From assembly GCA_021808285.1 (NCBI GenBank), contig JAKBBV010000017.1:1-49636 (forward strand): 49,636 nt of DNA, written 5' to 3'. Origin of the DNA: Pseudomonadota bacterium (GTDB taxonomy: Bacteria; Pseudomonadota; Alphaproteobacteria; Caulobacterales; Caulobacteraceae). Each line of letters opens with the position of its first letter. Positions within the stretch are counted from its first letter, which is position 1. The notes beneath the pieces were generated by a model that was given only the letters and a program-made list of their open reading frames with translations, had not been told where the DNA came from and did not search any database. The translations under genes and the position numbers were made by a program. Below, in pieces: positions 1 through 10,123 of this stretch.

Positions 1-614
1 GTAACGGCAAGGCCCGGCCATCCGCAGGGTGAAACACTGGACGAACAGGTCCCCGTTGAGGGCGTTGACCACATCTTCGCTGGGAGTGCCGCGTGCGAAC
101 CGTGAAAAATGAAGAAGGAGCGCCCCTGAGTCGCGGCATTTCGCGGCATGTCGAATAGATCCTCGACCTCCACCAGGGACCCCGCGCAACCCCAAAAGAT
201 GGATCTGCTTGGTGTCGCGAGGAATCCTACTCAGCTCTCTCGGATCGAGCAGCGCACCGAACCGAGAGAGCAGCGAAACAGGGACGGCAATCCCTTTAGA
301 TAAAGTAGATGGCGCCGATCTGATGGATCACAAGTCGATAAGGTGAATCACTCTTAAAGTCTCCAGTAATCTCTTGGCGAGATTGCCGTTGAGATAGACT
401 TCAAATATATCGATATATGGATCACATATATCTATAATTCACAACAATTTCACTCGGCGATTCACCACTTAACGCCGGAGGTGTTCGAATTGATCCACGG
501 CCCCGTGCACAGACTATCGTCTGACCACAGCACCACAACAACCACTGTCACTTAAAACCGTGTCTTAGGCGAAGGGTGCAGTCCACCGCCGCTGCGCCTC
601 GTCAGTTGAGTATT
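1..614. other. No confident gene; lower-GC leader region
   Basis: I see no credible complete gene here. Bases about 340-480 are clearly AT-richer than the rest of the window, with runs such as atatatcgatatatgg, which is unlike the neighbouring coding DNA. On the minus strand of 1-250 a short open stretch (containing FARGTPSEDVVNALNGDLF) vaguely recalls a transposase fragment, but it has no start and is cut by the window edge, so I do not call it. The block is best regarded as intergenic DNA or decayed mobile DNA. Confidence 0.4.
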
Positions 615-648
615 GTGTCCCCGGAATTCACGTGTCCCCGGACTTCAC
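615..648 (+). repeat. Tandem 17-mer, REP-like (GTGTCCCCGGAATTCAC)
   Basis: Two adjacent 17-base copies, GTGTCCCCGGAATTCAC and GTGTCCCCGGACTTCAC, differ at one base and lie 5 bases beyond the 3' end of the permease gene. The GTCCCCG core also occurs in the repeat cluster at 9965-10102. Such motifs are commonly found near REP-associated (IS200-like, Y1) tyrosine transposases, so this is probably a small REP-type element. No transposase gene is visible in the window. Confidence 0.5.
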
Positions 649-653
649 TACCT

Positions 654-1421
654 CTACCTTCCCCGCCACCACGCTAACGCCCGGCGCTCCAGTGCCTGGA
701 AGATCAGGTGCACGCCGGCGGCCATGAGGGCGAGGGCGAAGATGGCGGCGAACATCTTGGCGGTCTCCAGCCGGTTGCCGGCCTCCAGGATGCGCCAAGC
801 CAGGCCCTGGGCCCCGCCGGAGCCGGCGACGAACTCGGCCACCACGGCGCCGATGATGGAGAGGCCCGAGGCCACCTTGGCGCCCTCGACGATGAACGGC
901 AGGGCCGAGGGCAGGCGCAGGCGGACCAGGGTCTGAAGGGGACTTGCGCCGTAGAGCATGAACAGGCGCTCCAGGTCGGGATCCGGCGCGCTGAGGCCCC
1001 GGGCGGCGCCGGAAAAGATCGGGAAGAAGGCGACCACCGCGGCCAGGGCGACGATGGCGCGGCCGGGATGGTCCACGCCCGCCCAGATCACCACCAGGGG
1101 GGCGATGGCCACCACCGGCGTCACCTGTAGCGCCACGGCCAGGGGGCGGATGGCGCGGTCGAGCGTGCGGCTGAGGCTGACGAGGAGCGCCAGCACCCCG
1201 GCGAATGCCGCCGCCGCCGCCAGGGCCTCCAGGGACATGGCCAGGGTGTGGCCGGCGGAGACGGCCAGGGAGCCGGCGTTCTGGGCGAAGGCGGCGGCCA
1301 CGGCGAGAGGTGTGGGCAGGATATAGGCCGGAACGCCCAGGCCCACACAGGCGCCTTGCCAGGCGCCGATCAGCAGGGCGGCGAACAGGCCTGGGGCGAG
1401 GGCGCTCAACAGGGCCCTCAC
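654..1421 (-). CDS. ABC transporter permease (SsuC/TauC/ThiX type)
   Basis: Inner-membrane permease of about 255 residues for an importer of small organic molecules, in the binding-protein-dependent family that includes SsuC, TauC and ThiX. The sequence shows about six hydrophobic segments and the cytoplasmic EAA-type loop near GASPLQTLVRLRLPSALP, which contacts the ATPase. I chose the GTG at 1421 because it overlaps the stop of the upstream ATPase gene (GTGA), the same junction seen between the ATPase and binding-protein genes; the longer open frame upstream is only the ATPase gene read out of frame. It is the last gene of a three-gene minus-strand operon and ends in TAG. Confidence 0.85.
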   Translation of the reverse strand: MRALLSALAPGLFAALLIGAWQGACVGLGVPAYILPTPLAVAAAFAQNAGSLAVSAGHTLAMSLEALAAAAAFAGVLALLVSLSRTLDRAIRPLAVALQVTPVVAIAPLVVIWAGVDHPGRAIVALAAVVAFFPIFSGAARGLSAPDPDLERLFMLYGASPLQTLVRLRLPSALPFIVEGAKVASGLSIIGAVVAEFVAGSGGAQGLAWRILEAGNRLETAKMFAAIFALALMAAGVHLIFQALERRALAWWRGR

Positions 1422-2200
1422 AGCGTCGCTCCAGGCGCGGGGATCATGGCGGCGGCGAGGCGATGGGAGAGGGTCTCGGCCGCCTCGCGGAAGGCGGCGC
1501 TGGTGCGAAAGCCCGACGGCCGGGGGATATCGGCCTCTATCGCGGTCTCGCCGGCGCCGCGCCCCGGACCGGCGCTCATGACCACCACCCGGGTCGCCAT
1601 ATAGACCGCCTCCTCGACATTGTGGGTGACGAAGACGATGGCGGGGCGGATCTGGACCCACAGGGCGAGGAGGTCGTCGGCCAGGGTGCGACGGGTGATC
1701 TCGTCCAGAGCGGCGAAGGGCTCATCCAGCAGCAGCAGGGCCGGGGCGGTGACCAGGGCGCGTGCGAGGGAGGTCCGCATGGCCATGCCGCCGGAAAGCT
1801 GGGCCGGCCGAGCTTCCACCGCCTCGCCCAGACCCACCCGGGCCAGCGCCTCACGGGCGCGGCGGCGGGCCCCGGCGCGGTCCATACCCGCCAGCTCCAG
1901 GGGCAAGGCGACATTGGCCTCGGCGGTGAGCCAGGGGGCCAGGGTGGGGGACTGGAAGACGACGCTGGTCTCACCCCTCCCGGGGGTGCGGGTCACCTTG
2001 CCGCGGGTGGGCTCCTCCAGCCCGGCGAGAAGCCGAAGCGCGGTGGATTTCCCGCAGCCTGAGGGACCGACCAGGGCGACGATCTCGCCCGGCGCCAGAC
2101 TCAGATCGAAGGGCCCCAGGGCCCGGCCGCGTCCGGCATAATCGACCTCCACGGCGTCAAGCGCGGCGACCGCAGCGGGCATGTCCGGCGTCAGGCTCAC
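1418..2200 (-). CDS. ABC transporter ATP-binding protein (SsuB/TauB/ThiZ type)
   Basis: Cytoplasmic ATPase of about 260 residues that powers the importer. Visible motifs in order are Walker A GPSGCGKST, Q-loop region VVFQSPTLAPW, signature LSGGMAMR, Walker B LLLLDEPFAALD and the switch His in VTHNVEEAV. The start is taken as GTG 2200, which overlaps the TGA of the binding-protein gene by four bases; ATG 2182 is an alternative six residues further in. It lies between the binding-protein gene and the permease gene with 4-base overlaps on both sides, which indicates translational coupling. Confidence 0.88.
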   Translation of the reverse strand: MSLTPDMPAAVAALDAVEVDYAGRGRALGPFDLSLAPGEIVALVGPSGCGKSTALRLLAGLEEPTRGKVTRTPGRGETSVVFQSPTLAPWLTAEANVALPLELAGMDRAGARRRAREALARVGLGEAVEARPAQLSGGMAMRTSLARALVTAPALLLLDEPFAALDEITRRTLADDLLALWVQIRPAIVFVTHNVEEAVYMATRVVVMSAGPGRGAGETAIEADIPRPSGFRTSAAFREAAETLSHRLAAAMIPAPGATL

Positions 2201-3210
2201 CCGCCCGCGTGTCCGCCGCCAGCTGGCGAGACGAAGCGCAGGGTGTAGGCGCTCCCGTAGTCCAGGCTCCTGGGGAACACGCCCATGGAGGCGGCCATGT
2301 CGAAAAAGGCCTTCCAGCGCGCGTCGGTCATGACGCCCAGGCCCCCGGTCAGGGCGTCGCCGGATTTGACGATGCCATAGGTCCTCATCTTGTCCCGAGC
2401 CTGGGCGAGCACGTCCTCGCTCATCTCGGGATTGTCCTTGAGGATCAGGGCGTCCGCCGGCCGGGGATCGCCGTACAGATAGTCGCGCCACCCGGCCGCG
2501 CTGGCCTCGACGAAGGCGCGCACCGCCGCCGGATCCTTGGCGATCAGGCTGTCGGGCGCCAGGACCAGCCCGGCATATCCGGGATAGCCTTCATCGGCCA
2601 GGAGGAAGACCTTGGGTTTGATATGGCCCTCCTTCTCGATCGTGTAGGGCTCAGAGGTCAGATAGCCCTGCTGCACGATGCGCGTGTCCGCCAGGAAGGG
2701 CGCGTTGGAGAAGGTATACTTGCGGATCTGAGAGTCGCTGAAGCCGTATTTGGCCTTGAGCCAGACCCAGAAGGCGGTGACCGAGGCGTCGGACAACAGG
2801 ATCGGATGGCCCTTCATATCGGCCAAGGTGCGGATGCCCGCGTCCGGGTGGGCGATCAGCACCTGCGGGTCCTTCTGCATGAAGGCGGCCACGGCCTTCA
2901 CCGGCACATGCTCCGCCGCGAGGTTGAGGACGATGAAGCTGTTGGAGCCGATGCCCATCTCCACCGCGCCCGTGGCCACGAGCTGGGGCACGTTCACGCC
3001 GGGACCCCCGGGGACCAGCGTCACGGCCAGGCCGCGTCTGGCGTACTCGCCATCGGCCAGGGCCTCATAGAAGCCGCCCTGCTCGGCCTCGGCGCGCCAG
3101 TCGGTGGCGAAGCGGATCGGGGTGGCGCCCGTAGCGGCCTTCTTCGGCGTCGGTGAACAGGCTGCCAGGACGACGAACAGCAGGGCCCAGGCGAATGGGA
3201 TGGGTTTCAC
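2197..3210 (-). CDS. ABC transporter substrate-binding lipoprotein, NMT1/THI5-like
   Basis: Periplasmic binding protein of 337 residues, first gene of the importer operon. The N-terminus is a lipoprotein signal: a short basic start, a hydrophobic run and the lipobox LAAC with Cys at about residue 18. After it comes the NMT1/THI5/SsuA-type fold, with the family-like stretch DWRAEAEQGGFYEALADG near residue 40. That stretch is typical of proteins binding the thiamine pyrimidine precursor or related heterocycles, but sulfonate or nitrate-type ligands cannot be excluded. I searched upstream for a TPP riboswitch and saw none, and no thiamine biosynthesis gene lies nearby, so the ligand is unassigned. 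Confidence 0.85.
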   Translation of the reverse strand: MKPIPFAWALLFVVLAACSPTPKKAATGATPIRFATDWRAEAEQGGFYEALADGEYARRGLAVTLVPGGPGVNVPQLVATGAVEMGIGSNSFIVLNLAAEHVPVKAVAAFMQKDPQVLIAHPDAGIRTLADMKGHPILLSDASVTAFWVWLKAKYGFSDSQIRKYTFSNAPFLADTRIVQQGYLTSEPYTIEKEGHIKPKVFLLADEGYPGYAGLVLAPDSLIAKDPAAVRAFVEASAAGWRDYLYGDPRPADALILKDNPEMSEDVLAQARDKMRTYGIVKSGDALTGGLGVMTDARWKAFFDMAASMGVFPRSLDYGSAYTLRFVSPAGGGHAGG

Positions 3211-3389
3211 GTGCGGTCTCGTCCACTCATGGATATGGCGAGCCGTGTTAAGGCCGGAAGGGCGTTAAGCCAAGGCAGCTCCGCTCGTCGGACGAACCCG
3301 GCATCCGCGGGCCAATCCGACTCCCACCCCGGCCCCGAGTGGTTCTTGCGGGAGGCATGGTCTCCATGACCACATGTCGTGGTGGCCTA

Positions 3390-3419
3390 TTGACGGTTGT
3401 ATGCCTCACACCCCATAAA
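3390..3419 (+). promoter_or_regulatory. Candidate sigma-70-like promoter
   Basis: TTGACG at 3390-3395 is followed, 17-18 bases later, by CCATAA/CATAAA. It points towards the perfect hairpin at 3459-3484 and the broken NYN gene. This is pattern matching on short motifs only. Confidence 0.25.
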
Positions 3420-3458
3420 CTGGCTTCACTCCTCCAGTGGTCTAGGCTGCTGGACGCG

Positions 3459-3484
3459 CGGCGGCCCCTTTGCGGGGGCCGCCG
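3459..3484 (+). promoter_or_regulatory. Perfect 10-bp GC-rich hairpin upstream of NYN gene
   Basis: CGGCGGCCCC (3459-3468) pairs perfectly with GGGGCCGCCG (3475-3484) around the loop TTTGCG. It lies about 20 bases before the likely start of the NYN gene. It could be a terminator for a short upstream transcript or a 5' leader structure; the following TTGCATT is only a weak T-tract. Confidence 0.5.
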
Positions 3485-3503
3485 TTGCATTGTGGGGGAG
3501 GCG

Positions 3504-4188
3504 GTGAAATCAAAACGAACATCTACATCGACGGCTATAATCTCTATTATGGGCGCCTGAGGAGGACAGCCCATAAGTGGCTCAATATAGACGCCTTGTT
3601 CAGGGCGTTGCTCCCCAAAAAACACCATTCATCGCATCAGGTATTTTACGGCCAGGGCCGAGGCTCGCGCCAATGATCCGGGCATTCCGCTTCGGCAGGC
3701 AGCCTATCTGCGCGCCCTCGCCACCCTCCCCTCGGTCGAAATCGAGTACGGAAGCTTTCTTGCATCGCCAGTCAGGGCGCCGATCCTGAGATGTGATCAG
3801 TACGGCAAGCCGGTTCGGGTAAATGGTGTGCTGCAGGTCAAGTCCCGGCCGGGGCGGTGGCGTGGCGATGGATTGGTTCTACAAGAGTGAGGAAAAAGGT
3901 TCCGACGTAAACTTGGCCGCACATCTCTTGCGTGATGCGTTCCTTGGCGATTGTGAATGCGCCGTGATTGTTTCGAACGATTCTGATCTCCTGACCCCTA
4001 TACGAATGGCGAAGCATGATTGCGGAATCAGGATTGGCCTCGTCACGCCGCGTACTGGCGGTAGCGCCCAACTCAGAAAGCTGGCGGATTTTCAGAGGCC
4101 CATAAGGACCCACCTGCTGGCTTCCGCCCAGTTTCCCCCGACGCTCACGGATGCAGCAGGTACGATCAAAAAGCCTGTCGGATGGTGA
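3504..4188 (+). pseudogene. NYN-domain (PIN-like) protein, frameshifted
   Basis: Three overlapping reading frames together give one NYN-domain protein of about 225 residues. Frame one carries the N-terminal strand TNIYIDGYNLYYGRL with the first acidic metal ligand. Around 3640 the homology moves to a second frame, reading YFTARAEARANDPGIPLRQ and then CDQYGKPVRVNG, which ends at a stop near 3890. From about 3865 a third frame gives FYKSEEKGSDVNLAAHLL and then VSNDSDLLTPI, ending SAQFPPTLTDAAG before TGA 4188. NYN proteins are Mg-dependent RNases or RNA-binding PIN relatives. The start itself may also be shifted: GTG 3504 follows a GGGGGAGG ribosome site but is out of frame with NIYIDGYN. At least two indels are therefore present, so the gene is either decayed or affected by sequence errors. 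Confidence 0.75.
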
Positions 4189-4236
4189 GCTGGCGGATTT
4201 CAGTCTGAAATCTACGTTCGCACCACTTGAACAGAC

Positions 4237-6057
<1,821 letters not shown>

Positions 6058-6138
6058 TTAGCCTGCGACAGGTGATAGAAGAAGCGGCGAGGCGGCTTCT
6101 CGCTCAAAGCGGGCTCCAGGGAAAGGTCGGACGAGGGC

Positions 6139-6603
6139 ATGAGCGAGATCCCGTTCTGGCGCCGCAAGACCCTGGCACAGATGACGCCGGCGGAATGGGA
6201 GAGCCTGTGCGACGGCTGCGGTCTGTGCTGCCTTATCCGTCTCGAGGACGAGGACACCGGCGAGATCACGCCCACGCGCGTCTCCTGCCGCCTGTTTGAC
6301 GCCGAGGCGTGCCGCTGCACCGACTACGCCGCCCGCGCGCAGCAGGTGCCCGACTGCATCAAGCTGACGCCCGGCAATGTCGGGCGCTTGGCCTGGATGC
6401 CGCTGAGCTGCGCCTATCGCCGCCTCCATGAGGGTAAGGACCTGCCCTATTGGCACCCGCTGCTCACCGGCGATGCGCAGAGCGTCCACGCTGCGGGGGT
6501 GTCGGTGCGCGGCCAGACGATCAGCGAGGCGACCCTCGCGGAGCCGGAGGACGCGGCGGACTATCTCGCGCCGGAATGGCTGGAGGACCGGAGCGGGGAT
6601 TGA
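6139..6603 (+). CDS. YcgN-family Cys-cluster protein (UPF0260)
   Basis: Small cytoplasmic protein of 154 residues. The N-terminal half holds the cluster CDGCGLCC at residues 24-31, then further cysteines in [12 protein letters not shown] and PDC, the pattern of the YkgJ/YcgN zinc- or iron-cluster proteins. Length and the C-terminal PEWLEDR ending fit the YcgN subgroup. The molecular role of the family is not settled. The start ATG follows GACGAGGGC. It is divergent from uup, which begins 81 bases upstream. Confidence 0.88.
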   Translation: MSEIPFWRRKTLAQMTPAEWESLCDGCGLCCLIRLEDEDTGEITPTRVSCRLFDAEACRCTDYAARAQQVPDCIKLTPGNVGRLAWMPLSCAYRRLHEGKDLPYWHPLLTGDAQSVHAAGVSVRGQTISEATLAEPEDAADYLAPEWLEDRSGD

Positions 6604-6750
6604 TCTTGAACAGATGTCTCCGGCAGGAATGTGATTATTTTGCAACATACCCCCCTTGCGCCGGCGCGGGGCGGGCCTAAGTGACGACCGTGTCACGCGC
6701 GCTGGAATGGGGCGTGTCGCAGACCATCTGAAGCGGGGAGGCGACGAGTC

Positions 6751-7683
6751 TTGACCACCGATCCCTATCAGGAATTGGGCGTCTCGCGGACCGCGAGCGC
6801 GGAGGAGATTCGCAAGTCTTTCCGCAAGCTCGCCAAGGCGCACCATCCCGACGCCAATCCGGGTAACAAGGCTTCGGAAGAGAAGTTCAAGCGCGCCAGT
6901 TCGGCCTTCGACATCGTCGGCGATCCGGTCAAGCGCAAGCGGTTCGACGCCGGGGAGATCGACGCCGACGGGCGCGAGGTCCCCCAGGGTTTTGGCGGAT
7001 TCGGGAGCCAGGGCTTTGGGAGCCAGGGCGGCTTTCGCGGCGGTCCGGGGGCGAGCTTCGAGGGGGTGGACCTCAACGACATTCTTGGCGAGATGCTGGG
7101 CGGCGGGCGCGGCGGCGGCGGGAGAGGGTTTCGTCCCGGCGGGTTCAACCCGCCTCCCGCCAAGGGCGCGGACGTGCGCGGCCGGCTGGAGATCGACCTG
7201 GAGGATGTGTTTTCCGGCGCCAAGCATCGCCTGGCCTTCTCCGATGGTCGCGCCGTCGATGTCAGCGTGCCCAAGGGGGTCAGCGACGGCCAGGTCTTGA
7301 GGCTGCGGGGCCAGGGATCGCCAGGTCGCGGCGGCTCGGGAGACGCCCTGATCGAGATCGCCATCCGCCCTCACGCGATATGGCGGCGCGACGGCGACAC
7401 CCTGGTGATGGACCTGCCGGTTTCGGTTCCGGACGCGGTGCTGGGCGGCAAGGTGGAGGCGCTGACGCCGGACGGTCCGGTGACCGTATCGATCCCTCGG
7501 GCCTCCAACTCCGGGGCCATGCTGCGTCTGAGGGGCAGGGGCCTCCCGCTCGCCAAGGATCGTCGGGGCGACCTTCTCGCCCGGATCATCGTCACTCTGC
7601 CCGACAGCCCGGACCCGGAGCTGGAGCGGTTCGCGGAGACGTGGCGGGACCGGAGACCCTATACGCCGCGCCTCAGGCGCTAG
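6751..7683 (+). CDS. DnaJ-type co-chaperone, CbpA-like (no zinc finger)
   Basis: J-domain protein of 310 residues that would stimulate an Hsp70 (DnaK) ATPase. The J domain is residues 4-70 with the HPD motif at 32-34. A Gly/Phe-rich linker spans about 82-130 and two C-terminal substrate-binding domains follow. No CxxCxGxG zinc repeats are present, so it is a class II (CbpA/DnaJ2) protein. The start is TTG 6751 with the ribosome site GGGGAGGCGACGAG just upstream; no better start precedes the J domain. The gene ends in TAG and a strong hairpin begins three bases later. Confidence 0.88.
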   Translation: MTTDPYQELGVSRTASAEEIRKSFRKLAKAHHPDANPGNKASEEKFKRASSAFDIVGDPVKRKRFDAGEIDADGREVPQGFGGFGSQGFGSQGGFRGGPGASFEGVDLNDILGEMLGGGRGGGGRGFRPGGFNPPPAKGADVRGRLEIDLEDVFSGAKHRLAFSDGRAVDVSVPKGVSDGQVLRLRGQGSPGRGGSGDALIEIAIRPHAIWRRDGDTLVMDLPVSVPDAVLGGKVEALTPDGPVTVSIPRASNSGAMLRLRGRGLPLAKDRRGDLLARIIVTLPDSPDPELERFAETWRDRRPYTPRLRR

Positions 7684-7686
7684 CGC

Positions 7687-7722
7687 GACCGTCCGACCAG
7701 GTGGGACCTGTCCGGGACGGTC
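7687..7722 (+). repeat. Post-stop hairpin, copy A (terminator-like)
   Basis: GACCGTCC (7687-7694) pairs perfectly with GGACGGTC (7715-7722); inside, CAGGT and ACCTG form a second stem. It starts three bases after the dnaJ-like stop and shares the core CCGTCCGACCAG with the hairpin at 13055-13099. There is no T-tract, so if it terminates transcription it does so atypically; it may instead be a dispersed 3'-end stabilising element. Confidence 0.6.
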
Positions 7723-7815
7723 AGGCGGCGGACAGAAGCCGGCATCCACGGCGGACGGCGACCTCGTTTGCGACGTGGTCCGTGCGGAAGCCGCTCTCGG
7801 CCTCACGCCGGCCGC

Positions 7816-8568
7816 TCATCCGCGACCGATGAAGGGCATTTTGGTGGCCATGACAGTCATGAAGGGGATATTGGCCGAGAGCGGCAAGGCGGCCATGGCG
7901 AGCACCGCGCGGGCCACATCGGCGACGTCCATGGTGGGCTCGACCGCAATGCGCCCGTCGGCCTGAGGCACGCCCTGGCTCATGCGCGCGGTCATCGGCG
8001 TGGCGGCGTTGCCGATGTCGATTTGGCCGCAGGCGATGTCGAAGGCCCGGCCGTCCAGGGCGATTGACTTGGTCAGACCCGTGATGGCGTGCTTGGTCGC
8101 GGTGTAGGGCGCCGAATTGGGCCTCGGCGAATGGGCCGAGATTGAACCGTTATTGATGATCCGGCCGCCGCGAGGGTCCTGCCGCTTCATCTGGCGCACC
8201 GCGTACTGGGCGCAGAGAAAGGCGCCGGTGAGGTTGACCTCGACCACCGCCCTCCAGGTCTCCAACGGCAGGTCCTCGATGGGCACGGGCGGCGCTCCTC
8301 GCCCGGCATTGTTGAAGAGGATGTCCAGGCGTCCGGCCTGCGCCACGGCCCCCTCGAACAGGGCGGCGACGGAGAAGGGATCGGCGACGTCGCAAGGCGC
8401 GACCAGGGCGCGTTGACCGGCCCCGCTCAGATCCGCCGTCTCCTCCAGGGCCTTCGCCCGGCGTCCGGCAAGGACCACGATGTCGCCCGCCTCCAGAAAG
8501 GCCAGGGCCACGGCGCGGCCGATTCCGGCGCTTGCGCCGGTGACCAGGACGACGCGCGGCGCGCTCAC
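7816..8568 (-). CDS. Short-chain dehydrogenase/reductase
   Basis: NAD(P)-dependent oxidoreductase of 250 residues with a Rossmann fold. The nucleotide-binding motif TGASAGIG is near residue 10, NNAG follows in the middle, and the catalytic pattern is Ser (GSISAHS) with YTATK. The substrate cannot be named from sequence. It starts at GTG 8568, 16 bases after the stop of the P450 gene on the same strand, so the two are probably one transcript. That pairing suggests the SDR may oxidise an alcohol formed by the P450, which is inference only. Confidence 0.87.
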   Translation of the reverse strand: MSAPRVVLVTGASAGIGRAVALAFLEAGDIVVLAGRRAKALEETADLSGAGQRALVAPCDVADPFSVAALFEGAVAQAGRLDILFNNAGRGAPPVPIEDLPLETWRAVVEVNLTGAFLCAQYAVRQMKRQDPRGGRIINNGSISAHSPRPNSAPYTATKHAITGLTKSIALDGRAFDIACGQIDIGNAATPMTARMSQGVPQADGRIAVEPTMDVADVARAVLAMAALPLSANIPFMTVMATKMPFIGRG

Positions 8569-8584
8569 CCCTTCGGACTCCGGT

Positions 8585-9847
8585 TCAGATCTTGTTCTTG
8601 TGCGGGATGATCACCGGCAAGCGGGTATAGCCCTTGACGAAGCTGGAAAAGACCCGCTCCGGCTCGCCCGTGACGCGGATATCGGGGAAGCGGCGGAGGA
8701 TCTCCTCCCAGATGATCTTGAGCTGCAGTTCGGCGAGGCGATTGCCCACGCAACGGTGGATGCCGAAGCCGAAGGAGAGATGCTGGCGAGGCCGCTCACG
8801 CTCGATATTGTAGCGGTTGGGCTCGGGTATGACCTCTTCGTCGCGGTTGCCTGAAACGTACCACATGAGGACCTTGTCGCCGGCCTTGATGGTCTTGCCG
8901 CGCAGCTCGTAATCCTCCTTGGCGGTGCGGCGCATATAGGCGAGCGGCGTCTGCCAGCGGATCGTCTCGCTGACCATGGAGGGGATGAGGTCCGGGTGGT
9001 CGCGCAGCTTCTGATACTGGTCGGGGTTCTGGTTGAGGGCCAGGACGCTGCCGGAGATGGTGTTGCGGGTGGTGTCGTTGCCGCCCACGATCAGCAGGAT
9101 CAGATTGCCCAGATACTCCATGCGATCCATGTTCCGGGTGGATTCCCCGTGGGCCAGCATGGAGATGAGGTCGTTGCGGGGCTCGGCGTTCACCCGCTCG
9201 TTCCACAGGCGCAGGAAATAGTCGACGCACTCGAACAGGATGGCGCGGCGGTGCTCGTCGGATTCGACGATGCCGCCGGGCGTCGGGGCTGCGGTGGCCG
9301 CATCGGACCAGAAGGTGAGCTTGCGACGATCCTCCCAGGGGAAGTCGAAAAGGGTCGCCAGGGTCATGGTGGTGAGTTCGATGGAGACGGTGTCCACCCA
9401 GTCGAATTCCTCGCCCACGGGAAGGCTGTCGAGGATCTTGGCGGCGCGCTCGCGGATGATCGGTTCGAGATAGGCCAGATTGGCCGGAGCCACGATCGGG
9501 CTGACCGTCTTGCGCTGGGCGTCGTGCTTGGGCGGGTCCATGGCGATGAACATCGGCATGGTGAAGTCTTCGGCCGGGTCGAAGGCGGTGATCGACGGCT
9601 CGGACGAGAACACCTGATGGTTGGTGTCCACGGCCATGATGTCGTTGTACTTCATGATCGACCAGTACGGGCCGAGCTCCTCATCCACGGCGTGGTGGAC
9701 CGGGGCCTCCGCCCTCAGGCGTTCGAAATAGGGCCAGAAGGTGTCGTTGCGGAATTTCTCCGCATCCAGGGGCTGAATGTCGGCGAGCGGCATGGCGTAG
9801 GCCTGATCGCGCGCGGCCCGGCGGATGGAATCTCCCGCATCGTCCAT
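8585..9847 (-). CDS. Cytochrome P450, CYP153-like
   Basis: Soluble bacterial P450 of 420 residues. The I-helix reads [14 protein letters not shown], the ExxR motif is in ETIRWQ, and the haem loop is [10 protein letters not shown] with the thiolate ligand at about Cys366. The I-helix and the [17 protein letters not shown] region look like CYP153, a family that hydroxylates alkanes or fatty acids at the terminal carbon; assignment to that family is from recall of its motifs. I chose ATG 9847, preceded by GGGAGAG, over a TTG ten codons upstream. No ferredoxin or ferredoxin reductase gene, the usual redox partners, is present in the window. Confidence 0.88.
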   Translation of the reverse strand: MDDAGDSIRRAARDQAYAMPLADIQPLDAEKFRNDTFWPYFERLRAEAPVHHAVDEELGPYWSIMKYNDIMAVDTNHQVFSSEPSITAFDPAEDFTMPMFIAMDPPKHDAQRKTVSPIVAPANLAYLEPIIRERAAKILDSLPVGEEFDWVDTVSIELTTMTLATLFDFPWEDRRKLTFWSDAATAAPTPGGIVESDEHRRAILFECVDYFLRLWNERVNAEPRNDLISMLAHGESTRNMDRMEYLGNLILLIVGGNDTTRNTISGSVLALNQNPDQYQKLRDHPDLIPSMVSETIRWQTPLAYMRRTAKEDYELRGKTIKAGDKVLMWYVSGNRDEEVIPEPNRYNIERERPRQHLSFGFGIHRCVGNRLAELQLKIIWEEILRRFPDIRVTGEPERVFSSFVKGYTRLPVIIPHKNKI

Positions 9848-9964
9848 ATCGGCTCTCCCTGAACCCAATCGCCGCAATCGGTGACGGCCGCGTCATCTTT
9901 GCGCGAAACCTCACCCCACGGCAAGAGCGGGTGAGGGTCTTCCATCATGAGGGCTACTTCGGGT

Positions 9965-10102
9965 TATTTCGGGGACGCTATATTTAATTCACTCCCGCGC
10001 TATTTCGGGGACGCCCTATTTCGGGGACGCTATATTTAATTCTTCGGCAGCGACCTGCACGGCGGATCGCGGGAGAGAATTAAATATAGCGTCCCCGAAA
10101 TA
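9965..10102. repeat. REP/BIME-like repeat cluster
   Basis: A 26-base element (core GGGGACGCTATATTTAATTC, preceded by TATTTC) occurs at 9965-9990 and 10017-10042 in direct orientation. A truncated copy (TATTTCGGGGACGCC) starts at 10001, and an exact inverted copy lies at 10077-10102. The 10017 and 10077 copies form a perfect 26-bp inverted repeat with a 34-base spacer. The cluster sits between the P450 start and the penicillin-acylase stop. Such arrays are typical of REP sequences mobilised by IS200-like (Y1) transposases; none is seen here. Confidence 0.75.
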
Positions 10103-10123
10103 GGAAATAGGCCCAAATAGGGT

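Noticed and set aside
1-250. Minus-strand stretch resembling a transposase fragment.
   Set aside because: It is short and cut by the window edge; the resemblance is too weak to support a call.
3211-3390. TPP riboswitch expected if the ABC importer carries a thiamine precursor.
   Set aside because: Neither the CTGAGA element nor the other conserved TPP core was found on the minus strand.
6058-7806. A 582-codon minus-strand open frame opposite the YcgN-type and dnaJ-like genes.
   Set aside because: Both plus-strand genes have full family motifs, and the minus frame is low-complexity Arg/Pro/Ala without any domain.
9965-10102. CRISPR array.
   Set aside because: The copies are few and mixed in orientation, with irregular spacing; REP/BIME fits better and no cas genes are present.
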